Source: Paracrocinitomix sp039939375 (GTDB taxonomy: Bacteria; Bacteroidota; Bacteroidia; Flavobacteriales_D; Crocinitomicaceae). From it: a stretch of DNA of 64,000 nucleotides. The stretch is taken from the NCBI GenBank assembly GCA_039939375.1, contig JBDVJO010000006.1:95128-159127 (forward strand), read 5' to 3'. Below the pieces are notes generated by a model that worked only from the letters and a program-made list of their open reading frames with translations, did no database searches and was not told the origin of the DNA. The position numbers were made by a program, and so were the translations under genes. This document shows positions 53,189-61,384 of the stretch, in pieces. Within the stretch, counting starts at the first letter, position 1. Each line of letters starts with the position of its first letter.

Positions 53189-53929
53189 CTAACCCATTTT
53201 ACTGGCTGTTAATGCCATCTCTTTTTGGATAACTGCAATTTCTTCAGTTAAATTTGAAGGGGATAATTGACGTGGGGCTAATTGCGAGTAATAGATTTTA
53301 ATGCCAAGACGTTTAATAAACTTTCCTTTGATGTCTATTTTTCCCGTGTTTTGAATAACAACAGGAACCACTAAAGCTTCAGGGATTTCGGCTAGAATAG
53401 CTTCTAAACCTTGTGTTTTAAATTCCTGAACTTCACCACCCACACTTCTTGTTCCTTCAGGGAAAATACATACAGAGAAATTGTTTTCCTTGACCTTTTT
53501 CGCAAATAGATGGATTGCTTTAATAGCATTTTCAGGATCCTTTCGGTCTATTGCTACAGATCCACCAACTCTCAAGTTGTAGGATATACTTGGAATAAAT
53601 CTTGCCAACTCTTTCTTGGCTACGAATTTAGGTCGGTGTTTTCTGAATTTCCAAATTAGCGGTGGAATGTCCCACATACTTTGATGATTGCTGATTAAAA
53701 TGACCGGTTTATCAGTTGGTAATGGCTTAAAGTTTTCAAAATGATAGGTTGAGCCTAAAACATTTAAGCAGCGCATTAAGAAAAAGTTTAAGACAGAAAC
53801 TATGCTGTCGTGTACCTTTGCACCAAAAAGGTTTCGTCCTATGAACTGTATCGGGTGAAAAACACCTAGTAATAGTCCGAAAAACAGATAGAAAATCGGA
53901 GTTAATATATAAGACAAAATGCTCTTCAC
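53189..53929 (-). CDS. plsC: 1-acyl-sn-glycerol-3-phosphate acyltransferase (classical PlsC)
   Basis: A 246-residue membrane-associated enzyme. It has an N-terminal hydrophobic stretch (about 4-25), NHQSMWDIP (H-x4-D motif I, about 81-89), then FPEGTRSVGG (motif III, about 155). Further motifs follow (EIPEALVVPVVIQNTGKI). It transfers an acyl chain from acyl-ACP or acyl-CoA to the sn-2 position of lysophosphatidic acid in phospholipid synthesis; this is well established for the family. It stands alone upstream of yebC. Complete. Confidence 0.94.
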   Translation of the reverse strand: MKSILSYILTPIFYLFFGLLLGVFHPIQFIGRNLFGAKVHDSIVSVLNFFLMRCLNVLGSTYHFENFKPLPTDKPVILISNHQSMWDIPPLIWKFRKHRPKFVAKKELARFIPSISYNLRVGGSVAIDRKDPENAIKAIHLFAKKVKENNFSVCIFPEGTRSVGGEVQEFKTQGLEAILAEIPEALVVPVVIQNTGKIDIKGKFIKRLGIKIYYSQLAPRQLSPSNLTEEIAVIQKEMALTASKMG

Positions 53930-54011
53930 GTGATTAAGATAACGCTTTGAAGACGGTTAAGTTCTTTTTAAATTTTATTATCGACCAATTGAAGAAAAAG
54001 AGGGTTGAATG

Positions 54012-55034
54012 TTACATTTGGCTCCTAATCATCTCCTCAACCGTATTGATCCATTTTTCTGAATCATTTAAACTCTCAACTAACTGAACTTTTTCGCCTC
54101 CGTGTTCTTCAAATATCTCTTGGTACTCAACTCCAATTTCTACAGATGTTTCTAAGCAGTCGGCTATAAACGCTGGTGAGAACATCAAAAGAGATTTGGC
54201 GCCTGATTTAGCTTTTTCTTCAACAACTTGATCAGAATAAGGCGTTAGCCATGGTGTTTTACCAAGTCGAGATTGAAAAGAAACCGTGTAGTCATTTTCA
54301 GATAAGCCTAATTTAGCTGCTATTAATCTGCTGGTTTCGTAACACTCATTTTGATAGCACAATTGATATTCAGGTTTGAATTTTTTATCACAATCACAGT
54401 CGGCACATTTTAATTCGGGATGAACCTTTGTAATTTGACGCATGGGTAAGCCGTGGTAAGAGAAAATGACGTGATCAAAAGATTTGATGTCATGCATATT
54501 CGCTTTCTCTACAAACGCATCAATATAACCAGGATGATCATAAAAATTTGAAATCACCTTGATATCAGGAATTACCCACCATTTGCGAATTAACTTCATG
54601 GCTTTTTCAACAGCAGAACCTGTTGAGGCACTGGCATAATGAGGGAATAAAGGAAGTATTATAATTTCATCATAACTTGCCTTTTCCATTCGCTCTAAAA
54701 CACTATCCAAAGATGGGTTTTGGTAACGCATGGCAAGTTCAACTGTCACATTTTTGTCTGTGAATTTCTCCTGAATTTTGTTTTTTAGAGCATTCCCAAA
54801 GGTGAGTAATGGTGATTCACCATCCCACATATCCCATAATTCTTGATAAATCTTTGCAGATTTTGGTGCTCTAAACGGAACAATAATTCCATTCACTAAA
54901 AGTGCCCTTCCCACTTTTGAGATATCAATAACTCGAGGGTCATTAAGAAATTCAGTTAAATACCTCCTAACGTCCTTTGTTTTAGGACTATCAGGAGTTC
55001 CGAGATTGATTAAAAGTACTCCAGTTTTCTTCAC
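54012..55034 (-). CDS. hemH: Ferrochelatase
   Basis: A 340-residue enzyme inserting Fe(II) into protoporphyrin (or coproporphyrin) in heme synthesis. The catalytic region is VIFSYHGLPMRQI (His194), and the distal ADCLETSVEI holds the conserved Glu. The enzyme has an extra cysteine cluster between them: C210, C213, C215, C226, C231 (KCADCDCDKK ... LCYQNEC). It may hold an Fe-S cluster or zinc. Some bacterial and animal ferrochelatases have a [2Fe-2S] centre at other positions. The lpd gene lies 15 bp upstream on the same strand, so co-transcription is probable. Confidence 0.95.
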   Translation of the reverse strand: MKKTGVLLINLGTPDSPKTKDVRRYLTEFLNDPRVIDISKVGRALLVNGIIVPFRAPKSAKIYQELWDMWDGESPLLTFGNALKNKIQEKFTDKNVTVELAMRYQNPSLDSVLERMEKASYDEIIILPLFPHYASASTGSAVEKAMKLIRKWWVIPDIKVISNFYDHPGYIDAFVEKANMHDIKSFDHVIFSYHGLPMRQITKVHPELKCADCDCDKKFKPEYQLCYQNECYETSRLIAAKLGLSENDYTVSFQSRLGKTPWLTPYSDQVVEEKAKSGAKSLLMFSPAFIADCLETSVEIGVEYQEIFEEHGGEKVQLVESLNDSEKWINTVEEMIRSQM

Positions 55035-55048
55035 TTTCAGCTTTTGCT

Positions 55049-56455
55049 TTATATATGTAATGCTCTGTCGCCAGTGGCAGCCAATGCCGCCTCTTTAGTT
55101 GCTTCTGTATAAGTTGGATGCGGATGACAAATTCTCGCCATATCTTCAGCTGTTGCTCTATATTCCATAGCTGTAACTGCTTCCATAATCATATCCGCAG
55201 CTCTTGCTGATACCATATGAACTCCTAGAACTTCATCCGTTTCAGCATCCGCCAATATTTTTACCAATCCCATAATGTCCATAGATGCTCTCGCTCTACC
55301 TAAGGCTTTTACAGGAAATGATCCAACTTTGTAATTAACACCTGCCTCTTTAAGTTCCTCTTCTGTTTTTCCTACAGCTGCAACTTCTGGCCATGTGTAT
55401 ACAACACCTGGAATTAAGTTATAGTTCAAATGAGGTTTTTCACCAGCTAATAATTCTGCCACAAATACGCCCTCTTCTTCAGCCTTATGAGCCAACATAG
55501 CTCCTCTCACGACATCACCAATGGCGTAAATTCCAGGAACATTCGTTTGTAAATGATCATCTACTTCAATCATTCCGCGTTCACCCATTTTTACTCCTGC
55601 GTTTTCTAATCCAAGTCCATCAGTAAATGGCTTTCTTCCAACAGCAACTAAACAATAGTCTCCTTCAAATTTAACCTCTTCACCTTTTTTATTTAATGCC
55701 GTAACGATAACACCTTTTCCAGTATTCTCCACATTTTGAACACGGTGGTTCAAGTTAAATTTGAATCCTTCTTTCTTTAATACTTTTGTTAATTCTTTAG
55801 ATACCGCCCTATCCATTGTCGGGATAATAGCATCTGCAAATTCAACAACATTAACCTTTGCTCCAAGTCTAGCATGAACCGAACCTAACTCCAATCCAAT
55901 AACTCCACCACCAATCACAATCAATTCTTTAGCAACTTTATCTAGGTTCAACATTTCAGTTGAAGTGACAATTCTGTCCTTATCAGGTTCCATTCCAGGA
56001 AAATAATTAGGCTTTGACCCAGTAGCAATGATCGTGTTCTTGGTTGTGAGGGTTGTTTCTTTTCCTTCAGAATCGGTTACTTTAATTGTATTTTTATCTA
56101 CAAAAGAACCAATTCCAGTATGAACTTCAACCTTGTTTTTATCCATCAAGAACTTAACACCATCACAAGTTTGTGAAACCACGCTATTCTTGCGCTCAAT
56201 CATTTGCTTCATGTTTACCTTAACTGAAGGAACATCAATTCCATGCTTTTCAAAATCATGAACAGCTGTGTGAAAGTGTTCTGAAGAATCAAGCAATGCT
56301 TTTGAAGGAATACAGCCTACGTTTAAGCATGTTCCCCCAAGGGTATTATATTTCTCAATGATGGCAGTTTTAAATCCTAATTGGGCACATCTAATTGCGG
56401 CAACATATCCGCCAGGTCCCGATCCGATTACAACAACGTCATAGTTCATAGTCAA
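55049..56455 (-). CDS. lpdA: Dihydrolipoyl dehydrogenase (E3)
   Basis: A 468-residue flavoprotein. The FAD motif GSGPGGYVAAIRCAQLG starts at residue 11. The redox disulfide is C43/C48 (GGTCLNVGCIP). The NAD motif is IVIGGGVIGLELGSVHARLG, and the C-terminal active base HPHPTYTEA (His about 448). It reoxidises the lipoyl group of 2-oxoacid dehydrogenase complexes and so serves the E2 protein encoded at 33.7-35 kb, among others. ATG at 56455 or the Met two codons on. Co-directional with hemH. Confidence 0.97.
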   Translation of the reverse strand: MTMNYDVVVIGSGPGGYVAAIRCAQLGFKTAIIEKYNTLGGTCLNVGCIPSKALLDSSEHFHTAVHDFEKHGIDVPSVKVNMKQMIERKNSVVSQTCDGVKFLMDKNKVEVHTGIGSFVDKNTIKVTDSEGKETTLTTKNTIIATGSKPNYFPGMEPDKDRIVTSTEMLNLDKVAKELIVIGGGVIGLELGSVHARLGAKVNVVEFADAIIPTMDRAVSKELTKVLKKEGFKFNLNHRVQNVENTGKGVIVTALNKKGEEVKFEGDYCLVAVGRKPFTDGLGLENAGVKMGERGMIEVDDHLQTNVPGIYAIGDVVRGAMLAHKAEEEGVFVAELLAGEKPHLNYNLIPGVVYTWPEVAAVGKTEEELKEAGVNYKVGSFPVKALGRARASMDIMGLVKILADAETDEVLGVHMVSARAADMIMEAVTAMEYRATAEDMARICHPHPTYTEATKEAALAATGDRALHI

Positions 56456-56480
56456 TGTTTTTTTTGTTTAGCTAAACTAG

Positions 56481-57011
56481 TTATTTTTTTATAGTCAATG
56501 ATTGCATCATTTCATGAGCCACTAATTTCCAAGGTTTATACCTTTTTTTAGGAGCGTGAAAAGTGCAAGATAAAAGTTGTCCTTTAAACGAAGTAAAGAA
56601 CAATAATTCGTAAAATTTTGTTGGTTTTTTATTGATATACTCAATGTATCCAACTTTATGTCCGTTAATTATTTGAACTCCTTTGTCTTTCCATTTTGCT
56701 TTTGGATGCAGTTTTTGCAACAGTTTCTCAAATCGAATAGTCAAAACCGGAATTCCTGATTCTTTACTTGAAATAGATTCAGAACCGAAACCAATTTTAA
56801 TGCTCTGCTCCTCATTTGAATAAGCGACTTTAGGCATAGCTTCTTCTTGATAGCTTTTTTTCATTTTTGCATCATCCATGACTTTAAAATCAGCCGGAAC
56901 ATTAATTTCAACTTGCTGATTCAAAAGTCCAATCCGCTCATATTTAATCTTCGATTTTTGAACCGAAGTCAATGCGATTAAAAGGATAGATATAAAAATA
57001 AAAGCTCTCAT
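56481..57011 (-). CDS. Secreted hypothetical protein
   Basis: A 176-residue protein with a signal peptide (about 1-18, LIALTSVQK). The mature part has alternating strands and helices and resembles the DcrB/PsbP-like fold (LLNQQVEINVPADFKVMD, then IKIGFGSES, and a final helix MMQSLTIKK). I cannot assign a family with confidence. It begins immediately after the valS stop (TAAATG) and is therefore co-transcribed with valS. Function unknown. Confidence 0.6.
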   Translation of the reverse strand: MRAFIFISILLIALTSVQKSKIKYERIGLLNQQVEINVPADFKVMDDAKMKKSYQEEAMPKVAYSNEEQSIKIGFGSESISSKESGIPVLTIRFEKLLQKLHPKAKWKDKGVQIINGHKVGYIEYINKKPTKFYELLFFTSFKGQLLSCTFHAPKKRYKPWKLVAHEMMQSLTIKK

Positions 57012-59639
57012 TTAGTTCAGTTCGGCTAGTTTTTCTTCAAGTATTTTTATTTTACTCAAAGCGTCAGCTTCTTTTTTTCTTTCAGATGCTACAACTTGCT
57101 CAGGCGCTCCATTCACAAACTTTTCATTGCTTAACTTTTTTCTAACAATGTTAAGTGATCCTTTTGCATATTCTAATTCCCCTTCAATTTTTTCTTTTTC
57201 AGCCTCAACATCAATGTCTTCTGAAAAAGGAATAAAAAACTCATTATTATTTTCAATGAATGAAAATGAATTGCTCAATTTCTCATCAACGTAGTTCAAA
57301 GAATCAAGATTACCCATCTTCGCTATTACTGAATCAAATTGTTTTGAATGATCATTATTTAATTTGATGGATAAACTGATTTGAACTTTATTCGCAATGT
57401 TATTTTGTTTGCGAATGTTTCTGATGTTGGTCACGATACTTGAAGCAGAGTCAAATTCTTTTAAAATATTCTCGTTAACTGCTCCAGCTTTTGGCCATGA
57501 AGAAACAATGATATCTTCACCTTCAGCTCGATCTCTTAACCAATGCCAGATTTCTTCTGTAACAAAAGGAGTAAATGGATGCATAAGCTGCAGTACCTTT
57601 TCAAAAAAGTCCTTCGTTTTATCTAATGTTGTAGAGTCGATTGGCTGTTGATATCCAGGTTTTATCATTTCAAGATACCAAGCACAAAAGTCATCCCAAA
57701 CGAGCTTGTAAATTGACATTAAAGCATCAGAAAGTCTGAACTTATCAAATGAATCGTTGATTTGGTTAATTGTGTGATTTAATTTACTCTCAAACCATTC
57801 AATGGCAATTTTATTTTCTTCAGGTTGAGGGATATCTCTTTCCTCCCACATATTAACCAACCTGAAAGCATTCCATATTTTATTTGAAAAGTTTCTTCCT
57901 TGCTCACATTGCGAACTATCAAAAGGTAAATCATTACCCGCCGGAGATGATATTAAGATTCCTACTCTAACACCATCAGCACCATATTCATTAATTAATT
58001 CTATAGGATCTGGTGAGTTCCCTAAAGATTTAGACATTTTACGGCCCAATTTATCTCTTACGATTCCTGTGTAATAAACATTTTTGAAAGGAATTTCATC
58101 CAAATATTCAATTCCAGCAATAATCATTCTGGCAACCCAGAAAAACATAATTTCCGGTGCTGTTACCAAATCGTTAGTAGGGTAATAATATTTGATATCT
58201 TCATTTCCTGGATTTTTCAATCCTTTAAAAACAGAAATAGGCCATAACCAAGAAGAGAACCATGTATCAAGAACATCTTCATCTTGTTTTAATTGGTCAG
58301 CTGTAAATGGATTTCCAGTTTTTTCTTGGGCTTTTTCTATTGCCTCTTCAATCGTTCTTGCAACAACAAAATCATTCTCACCTTTTCCAAAATACCAAGC
58401 CGGAATCTGATGACCCCACCATAGTTGTCTTGAAATACACCAGTCTTTGATGTTCTCCATCCAGTGACGGTATGTGTTTTTCATGTTGTCCGGATGAAAT
58501 TTAACTTCTCCGTTCATCACAACATCCAAAGCTGGTTTTGATAATTGTTTCATATCAACAAACCACTGCAACGATAATTTAGGTTCAATTACAGCGTTAG
58601 TTCGCTCAGAATATCCAACCTTATTAATATGGTCTTCAACTTTAACCATATATCCAGCTTCGTCTAATTCTTTTGCAATTTCTTTTCTTACTGTGAATCG
58701 GTCTTTACCTTGATAATGCAGTCCATGCGTGTTTAAAGTACCGTCATCATTCAAAATGTCGACAGTTTCTAAATTGTGCTTCTTTCCTAAGTTGTAATCA
58801 TTTTCATCATGGGCAGGAGTAACTTTTAAACATCCCGTTCCAAACTCCATCTCTACGTATTCATCTTGAATAATCGGAATTGATCGGTTTGCAATAGGAA
58901 CTATAGCTCGTTTATCTTTTAAATTGGCAAAACGTGCATCATTAGGGTTAACACAAATTGCGGTATCTCCTAAAATAGTCTCAGGTCTTGTAGTTGCAAT
59001 AGTTAACCATTCATCTTCCGTTCCGTCTATTTTGTAGCGTACATGATAAAGTTTTGAATTAACTTCTTTATGCAAGACTTCTTCATCTGATAGAGCAGTT
59101 TGCGCAGATGGGTCCCAGTTAATCATTCTTACCCCTCTATAAATCTTACCCTTTTCATGTAAATCAATAAAAGTTTCAATTACACTCTCTGAGTAATCCG
59201 GATTCATTGTGAAATCCGTTCTGTCCCAATCACATGAAGCACCTAATTTTTTTAATTGCTCTAGAATTACACCACCATATTTATCTTTCCAATCCATGGC
59301 GTGACTTAAAAAGTCCGCTCTTGAAAGGTCTGATTTTTTAATCCCTTCTTCCCTTAGTTTTTGAACAACTTTTGCCTCAGTTGCAATACTGGCATGGTCT
59401 GTTCCCGGAACCCAACAAGCATTTTTTCCTTGCATTCTAGCTCTTCTTACCAATACATCTTGAATGGTATTATTCAGCATGTGTCCCATATGAAGAACAC
59501 CTGTTACGTTTGGAGGAGGGATCACAATTGTGTAAGGCTCTCTTTCGTCTGGTGTGGAGTGAAAATAGCCCTGACTTGACCAGTAACTATACCATTTGTC
59601 TTCCGATTTACTCGGATCGTATTTAGTTGGAATTTCCAT
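57012..59639 (-). CDS. valS: Valyl-tRNA synthetase
   Basis: An 875-residue class I aminoacyl-tRNA synthetase. HIGH motif variant HMGH at residues 50-53 and KMSKS near 532 are both intact. The CP1 editing domain is in the middle (about 180-370, containing GTGCLKVTPAHDENDY). The C-terminal coiled-coil arm is present (about 815-875). It charges tRNA-Val and edits Thr. Complete. A -7 box lies at 59667-59674. The downstream small secreted gene follows without a gap. Upstream, at the other side of 59.7 kb, starts the heptad-word region. Confidence 0.98.
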   Translation of the reverse strand: MEIPTKYDPSKSEDKWYSYWSSQGYFHSTPDEREPYTIVIPPPNVTGVLHMGHMLNNTIQDVLVRRARMQGKNACWVPGTDHASIATEAKVVQKLREEGIKKSDLSRADFLSHAMDWKDKYGGVILEQLKKLGASCDWDRTDFTMNPDYSESVIETFIDLHEKGKIYRGVRMINWDPSAQTALSDEEVLHKEVNSKLYHVRYKIDGTEDEWLTIATTRPETILGDTAICVNPNDARFANLKDKRAIVPIANRSIPIIQDEYVEMEFGTGCLKVTPAHDENDYNLGKKHNLETVDILNDDGTLNTHGLHYQGKDRFTVRKEIAKELDEAGYMVKVEDHINKVGYSERTNAVIEPKLSLQWFVDMKQLSKPALDVVMNGEVKFHPDNMKNTYRHWMENIKDWCISRQLWWGHQIPAWYFGKGENDFVVARTIEEAIEKAQEKTGNPFTADQLKQDEDVLDTWFSSWLWPISVFKGLKNPGNEDIKYYYPTNDLVTAPEIMFFWVARMIIAGIEYLDEIPFKNVYYTGIVRDKLGRKMSKSLGNSPDPIELINEYGADGVRVGILISSPAGNDLPFDSSQCEQGRNFSNKIWNAFRLVNMWEERDIPQPEENKIAIEWFESKLNHTINQINDSFDKFRLSDALMSIYKLVWDDFCAWYLEMIKPGYQQPIDSTTLDKTKDFFEKVLQLMHPFTPFVTEEIWHWLRDRAEGEDIIVSSWPKAGAVNENILKEFDSASSIVTNIRNIRKQNNIANKVQISLSIKLNNDHSKQFDSVIAKMGNLDSLNYVDEKLSNSFSFIENNNEFFIPFSEDIDVEAEKEKIEGELEYAKGSLNIVRKKLSNEKFVNGAPEQVVASERKKEADALSKIKILEEKLAELN

Positions 59640-59666
59640 TTATTGTACCTGTAAATTAAAGGACAA

Positions 59667-59674
59667 CAAAGTTA
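59667..59674 (-). promoter_or_regulatory. -7 promoter element of valS
   Basis: TAACTTTG on the minus strand matches TAnnTTTG, 27 nt before the ATG at 59639. A possible -33 TTTG is about 16 nt upstream, a little too close. Confidence 0.45.
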
Positions 59675-59989
59675 GTGAAATCATTGAAACCAAAAGGAGA
59701 ATATTGAATTAAAAAGCACTGCTTAATCAGCAGAAAAATAAAAGAGAGATTCGTAAAATCAAACCACGAACTACGACTAACGAAAAACGAACAACGAAAC
59801 ACGAACCACGCTCACCTCATTTGTCATCCTGTCTAGTTTCCAGTCTCCAGTCTCACCCCTCAGTCATCTCGCCACGAACAACGAACAACGAAACACGAGT
59901 TTCCAGTCCCCAGTCTCAACCCTCAGTCATCTCACCACGAACAACGCTCGCCATCCGAAACGAAGTGAAGGATTGAACCACATCCCTCC

Positions 59990-60013
59990 ACCTCGGCTCC
60001 GCTCGGTCAGCGG
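59990..60013. repeat. REP-like palindromic piece inside the heptad region
   Basis: CACCTCGGCTCCGCTCGGTCAGCGG-type sequence, GC-rich in an otherwise AT-rich genome, of the kind CACTGAGCGGAGTCGAAGTG found as interspersed repeats in Bacteroidota. Match judged by eye. Confidence 0.45.
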
Positions 60014-60083
60014 TAATACGAAACCGCCCTACTCATTTGTCACCCTGTCGAGTCTCCAGTCTCCAGTTTCAAAACATTTGCCC

Positions 60084-60105
60084 ACACTGAGCATAGTCGA
60101 AGTGT
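60084..60105. repeat. REP-like hairpin piece inside the heptad region
   Basis: ACACT ... AGTGT with 12 nt between (ACACTGAGCATAGTCGAAGTGT), a small hairpin. It interrupts the heptad phase between two word blocks, as if inserted. Same repeat class as the piece at 59990-60013. Confidence 0.55.
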
Positions 60106-60283
60106 CATCTAGCAACAAACCACGAAACACGAGTTTCCAGTCTCTAGTCTCAATCCCCCAGTCATCTCGCCACGAAAAACGAGTCTCCAGTCTCAACTCC
60201 CAGTCATCACACCACGAACAACGAAACACGAACCACGAAAAACGAAACATGAAAAACGAACCACGAACCACGAAAAACTCCCC

Positions 60284-61384
60284 CTACAACTTCTTCCTCA
60301 ACAAAATCGCCTCCTGTGCATAAAATTGCCCTTGGCCAATGATCTCGTCAAGTACAGTTTTTGCTTCGGATATTCGGTTCAACTTAATCAATGTCTTAGC
60401 TCGATACCACTGTGCTTCCTCTCTAAACGCAATCATTCCAGATGCCTTTTCAAAAACAATTTCTTTCTCAAAAAATTCTAAAGCCTTGTCGTACTTTTTC
60501 AAATTGAAATAACAATGAGCACCATAAAATAACGCGTTGAGATCTTTAGGATACTGCTCTAAAATTTTTAAGTATCTCGTCAATGCTTTCTTAGAGGTTT
60601 GTACAGCGAAATAGTACATTGATTTTTCTAAATACTCCATGTATGGAACTTCTACTTCCTTTTCAATTAATTCTGTCTTGTCCCTTGCATTTTCATCTTC
60701 AAATTCCGCGGACACTCCCGTGAGCTCATAACGAGTGTAGCTGATGTTAGACTTTATTCTTTTTATTCTTCGATAATCTACAACATACAAATCTTCAACA
60801 TAAGTGGCTGGAGCGTATATCAAGCTGCGACTAGAGTTAGTTTCCTCTATTATTTCTAAATCTGGGTCGGCGACTAAAGGATCATCAATTAATACATTTT
60901 GTATTGGTTTTACTGAATCTTGATCTGGAACAGATAACTCTGTAATGAGGTGTTGATTTTTAGAAATTTCGTCTACTGTTATTTGTTCTTCAATTTCCGC
61001 ATAAATGAAAGTATCAATTTCTGTTGGAATCACTTCAACTTCATGTGTTATCTGTTCTTCATTGATTTCTGGATTTTCCGCAACGATTGAATCTTGTTTA
61101 TTCCAGTTTATTACCAAAACAGTGATATAAGCAAGTGACGCAATTCCAATAATTGCCAGTGTTCTTGAACCAAAGAAAGATTTATTTGCACTTTTCTGAT
61201 TGTTAATGTGCTTTTTAACGCGTTTAATTGCGGCAGGATTCGCAGCATAACCATCCAAAGCTTCTTGCAAAAATGGATCATCCAAAGCTGCCTTTTCTAA
61301 ACTGTGCATCTCTGATGGAGACAATTCACCGGCAAAATATTGCTCAATAATTTTTATATCGATATGTTCTTTATTAAAGCTCAC
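60284..61384 (-). CDS. Anti-sigma-like membrane protein with periplasmic TPR repeats
   Basis: A 366-residue protein starting with GTG at 61384, overlapping the sigma gene by 4 bp (GTGA). The N-terminal 50 residues (IIEQYFAGELSPSEMHSLEKA) look like the cytosolic sigma-binding helix bundle of Bacteroidota anti-sigma factors. One transmembrane helix (about 74-92) follows, then a periplasmic region with an acidic stretch and TPR-like repeats (about 255-365). It probably binds and holds the ECF sigma factor encoded upstream until an envelope signal arrives. Not a classic zinc-binding ZAS domain. The signal is unknown. Confidence 0.82.
   Translation of the reverse strand: MSFNKEHIDIKIIEQYFAGELSPSEMHSLEKAALDDPFLQEALDGYAANPAAIKRVKKHINNQKSANKSFFGSRTLAIIGIASLAYITVLVINWNKQDSIVAENPEINEEQITHEVEVIPTEIDTFIYAEIEEQITVDEISKNQHLITELSVPDQDSVKPIQNVLIDDPLVADPDLEIIEETNSSRSLIYAPATYVEDLYVVDYRRIKRIKSNISYTRYELTGVSAEFEDENARDKTELIEKEVEVPYMEYLEKSMYYFAVQTSKKALTRYLKILEQYPKDLNALFYGAHCYFNLKKYDKALEFFEKEIVFEKASGMIAFREEAQWYRAKTLIKLNRISEAKTVLDEIIGQGQFYAQEAILLRKKL

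Larger units (their letters stand above)
59762..60279. repeat. Large heptad-word array, non-coding
   Basis: The 644-bp gap between valS and the anti-sigma gene carries no convincing gene. Much of it is built of 7-nt words in fixed phase: 59762-59810 (seven words ending CG), 59821-59953 (19 consecutive words), 60037-60071 (five words) and 60104-60279 (25 words with one 8-mer at 60153-60160). Words on the plus strand include AACCACG, AACAACG, AAACACG and AAAAACG (all four A/C combinations at two positions), AGTYTCC, AGTCTCA, NCCCTCA and GTCATCT. The sentence AGTYTCC-AGTCNCN-AGTCTCA-NCCCTCA-GTCATCT-YRCCACG-AACAACG recurs. Two REP-like pieces interrupt it (59990-60013 and 60084-60105). On the minus strand the commonest word is CGTKKTT. 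Function unknown; not CRISPR. Confidence 0.85.

Noticed and set aside
59955..59990. T-loop-like GGTTCAATCC on the minus strand, possible tRNA
   Set aside because: No acceptor stem, D-arm or anticodon arm of correct length could be built around it.
60029..60271. 80-codon open frame on the minus strand
   Set aside because: Trp/Arg/Phe-rich translation of GGAGACT and CGTKKTT words; no conserved pattern, no promoter.
59762..60279. CRISPR array
   Set aside because: Units are 7 nt without constant repeats of 25-40 nt and without unique spacers; no cas gene is present.
59973..60323. Open frame of 116 codons on the plus strand in the heptad region
   Set aside because: Composition is made by the heptad words (Ser/Glu/Arg/His/Asn-rich), there is no domain or signal, and it runs into the end of the anti-sigma gene on the other strand.
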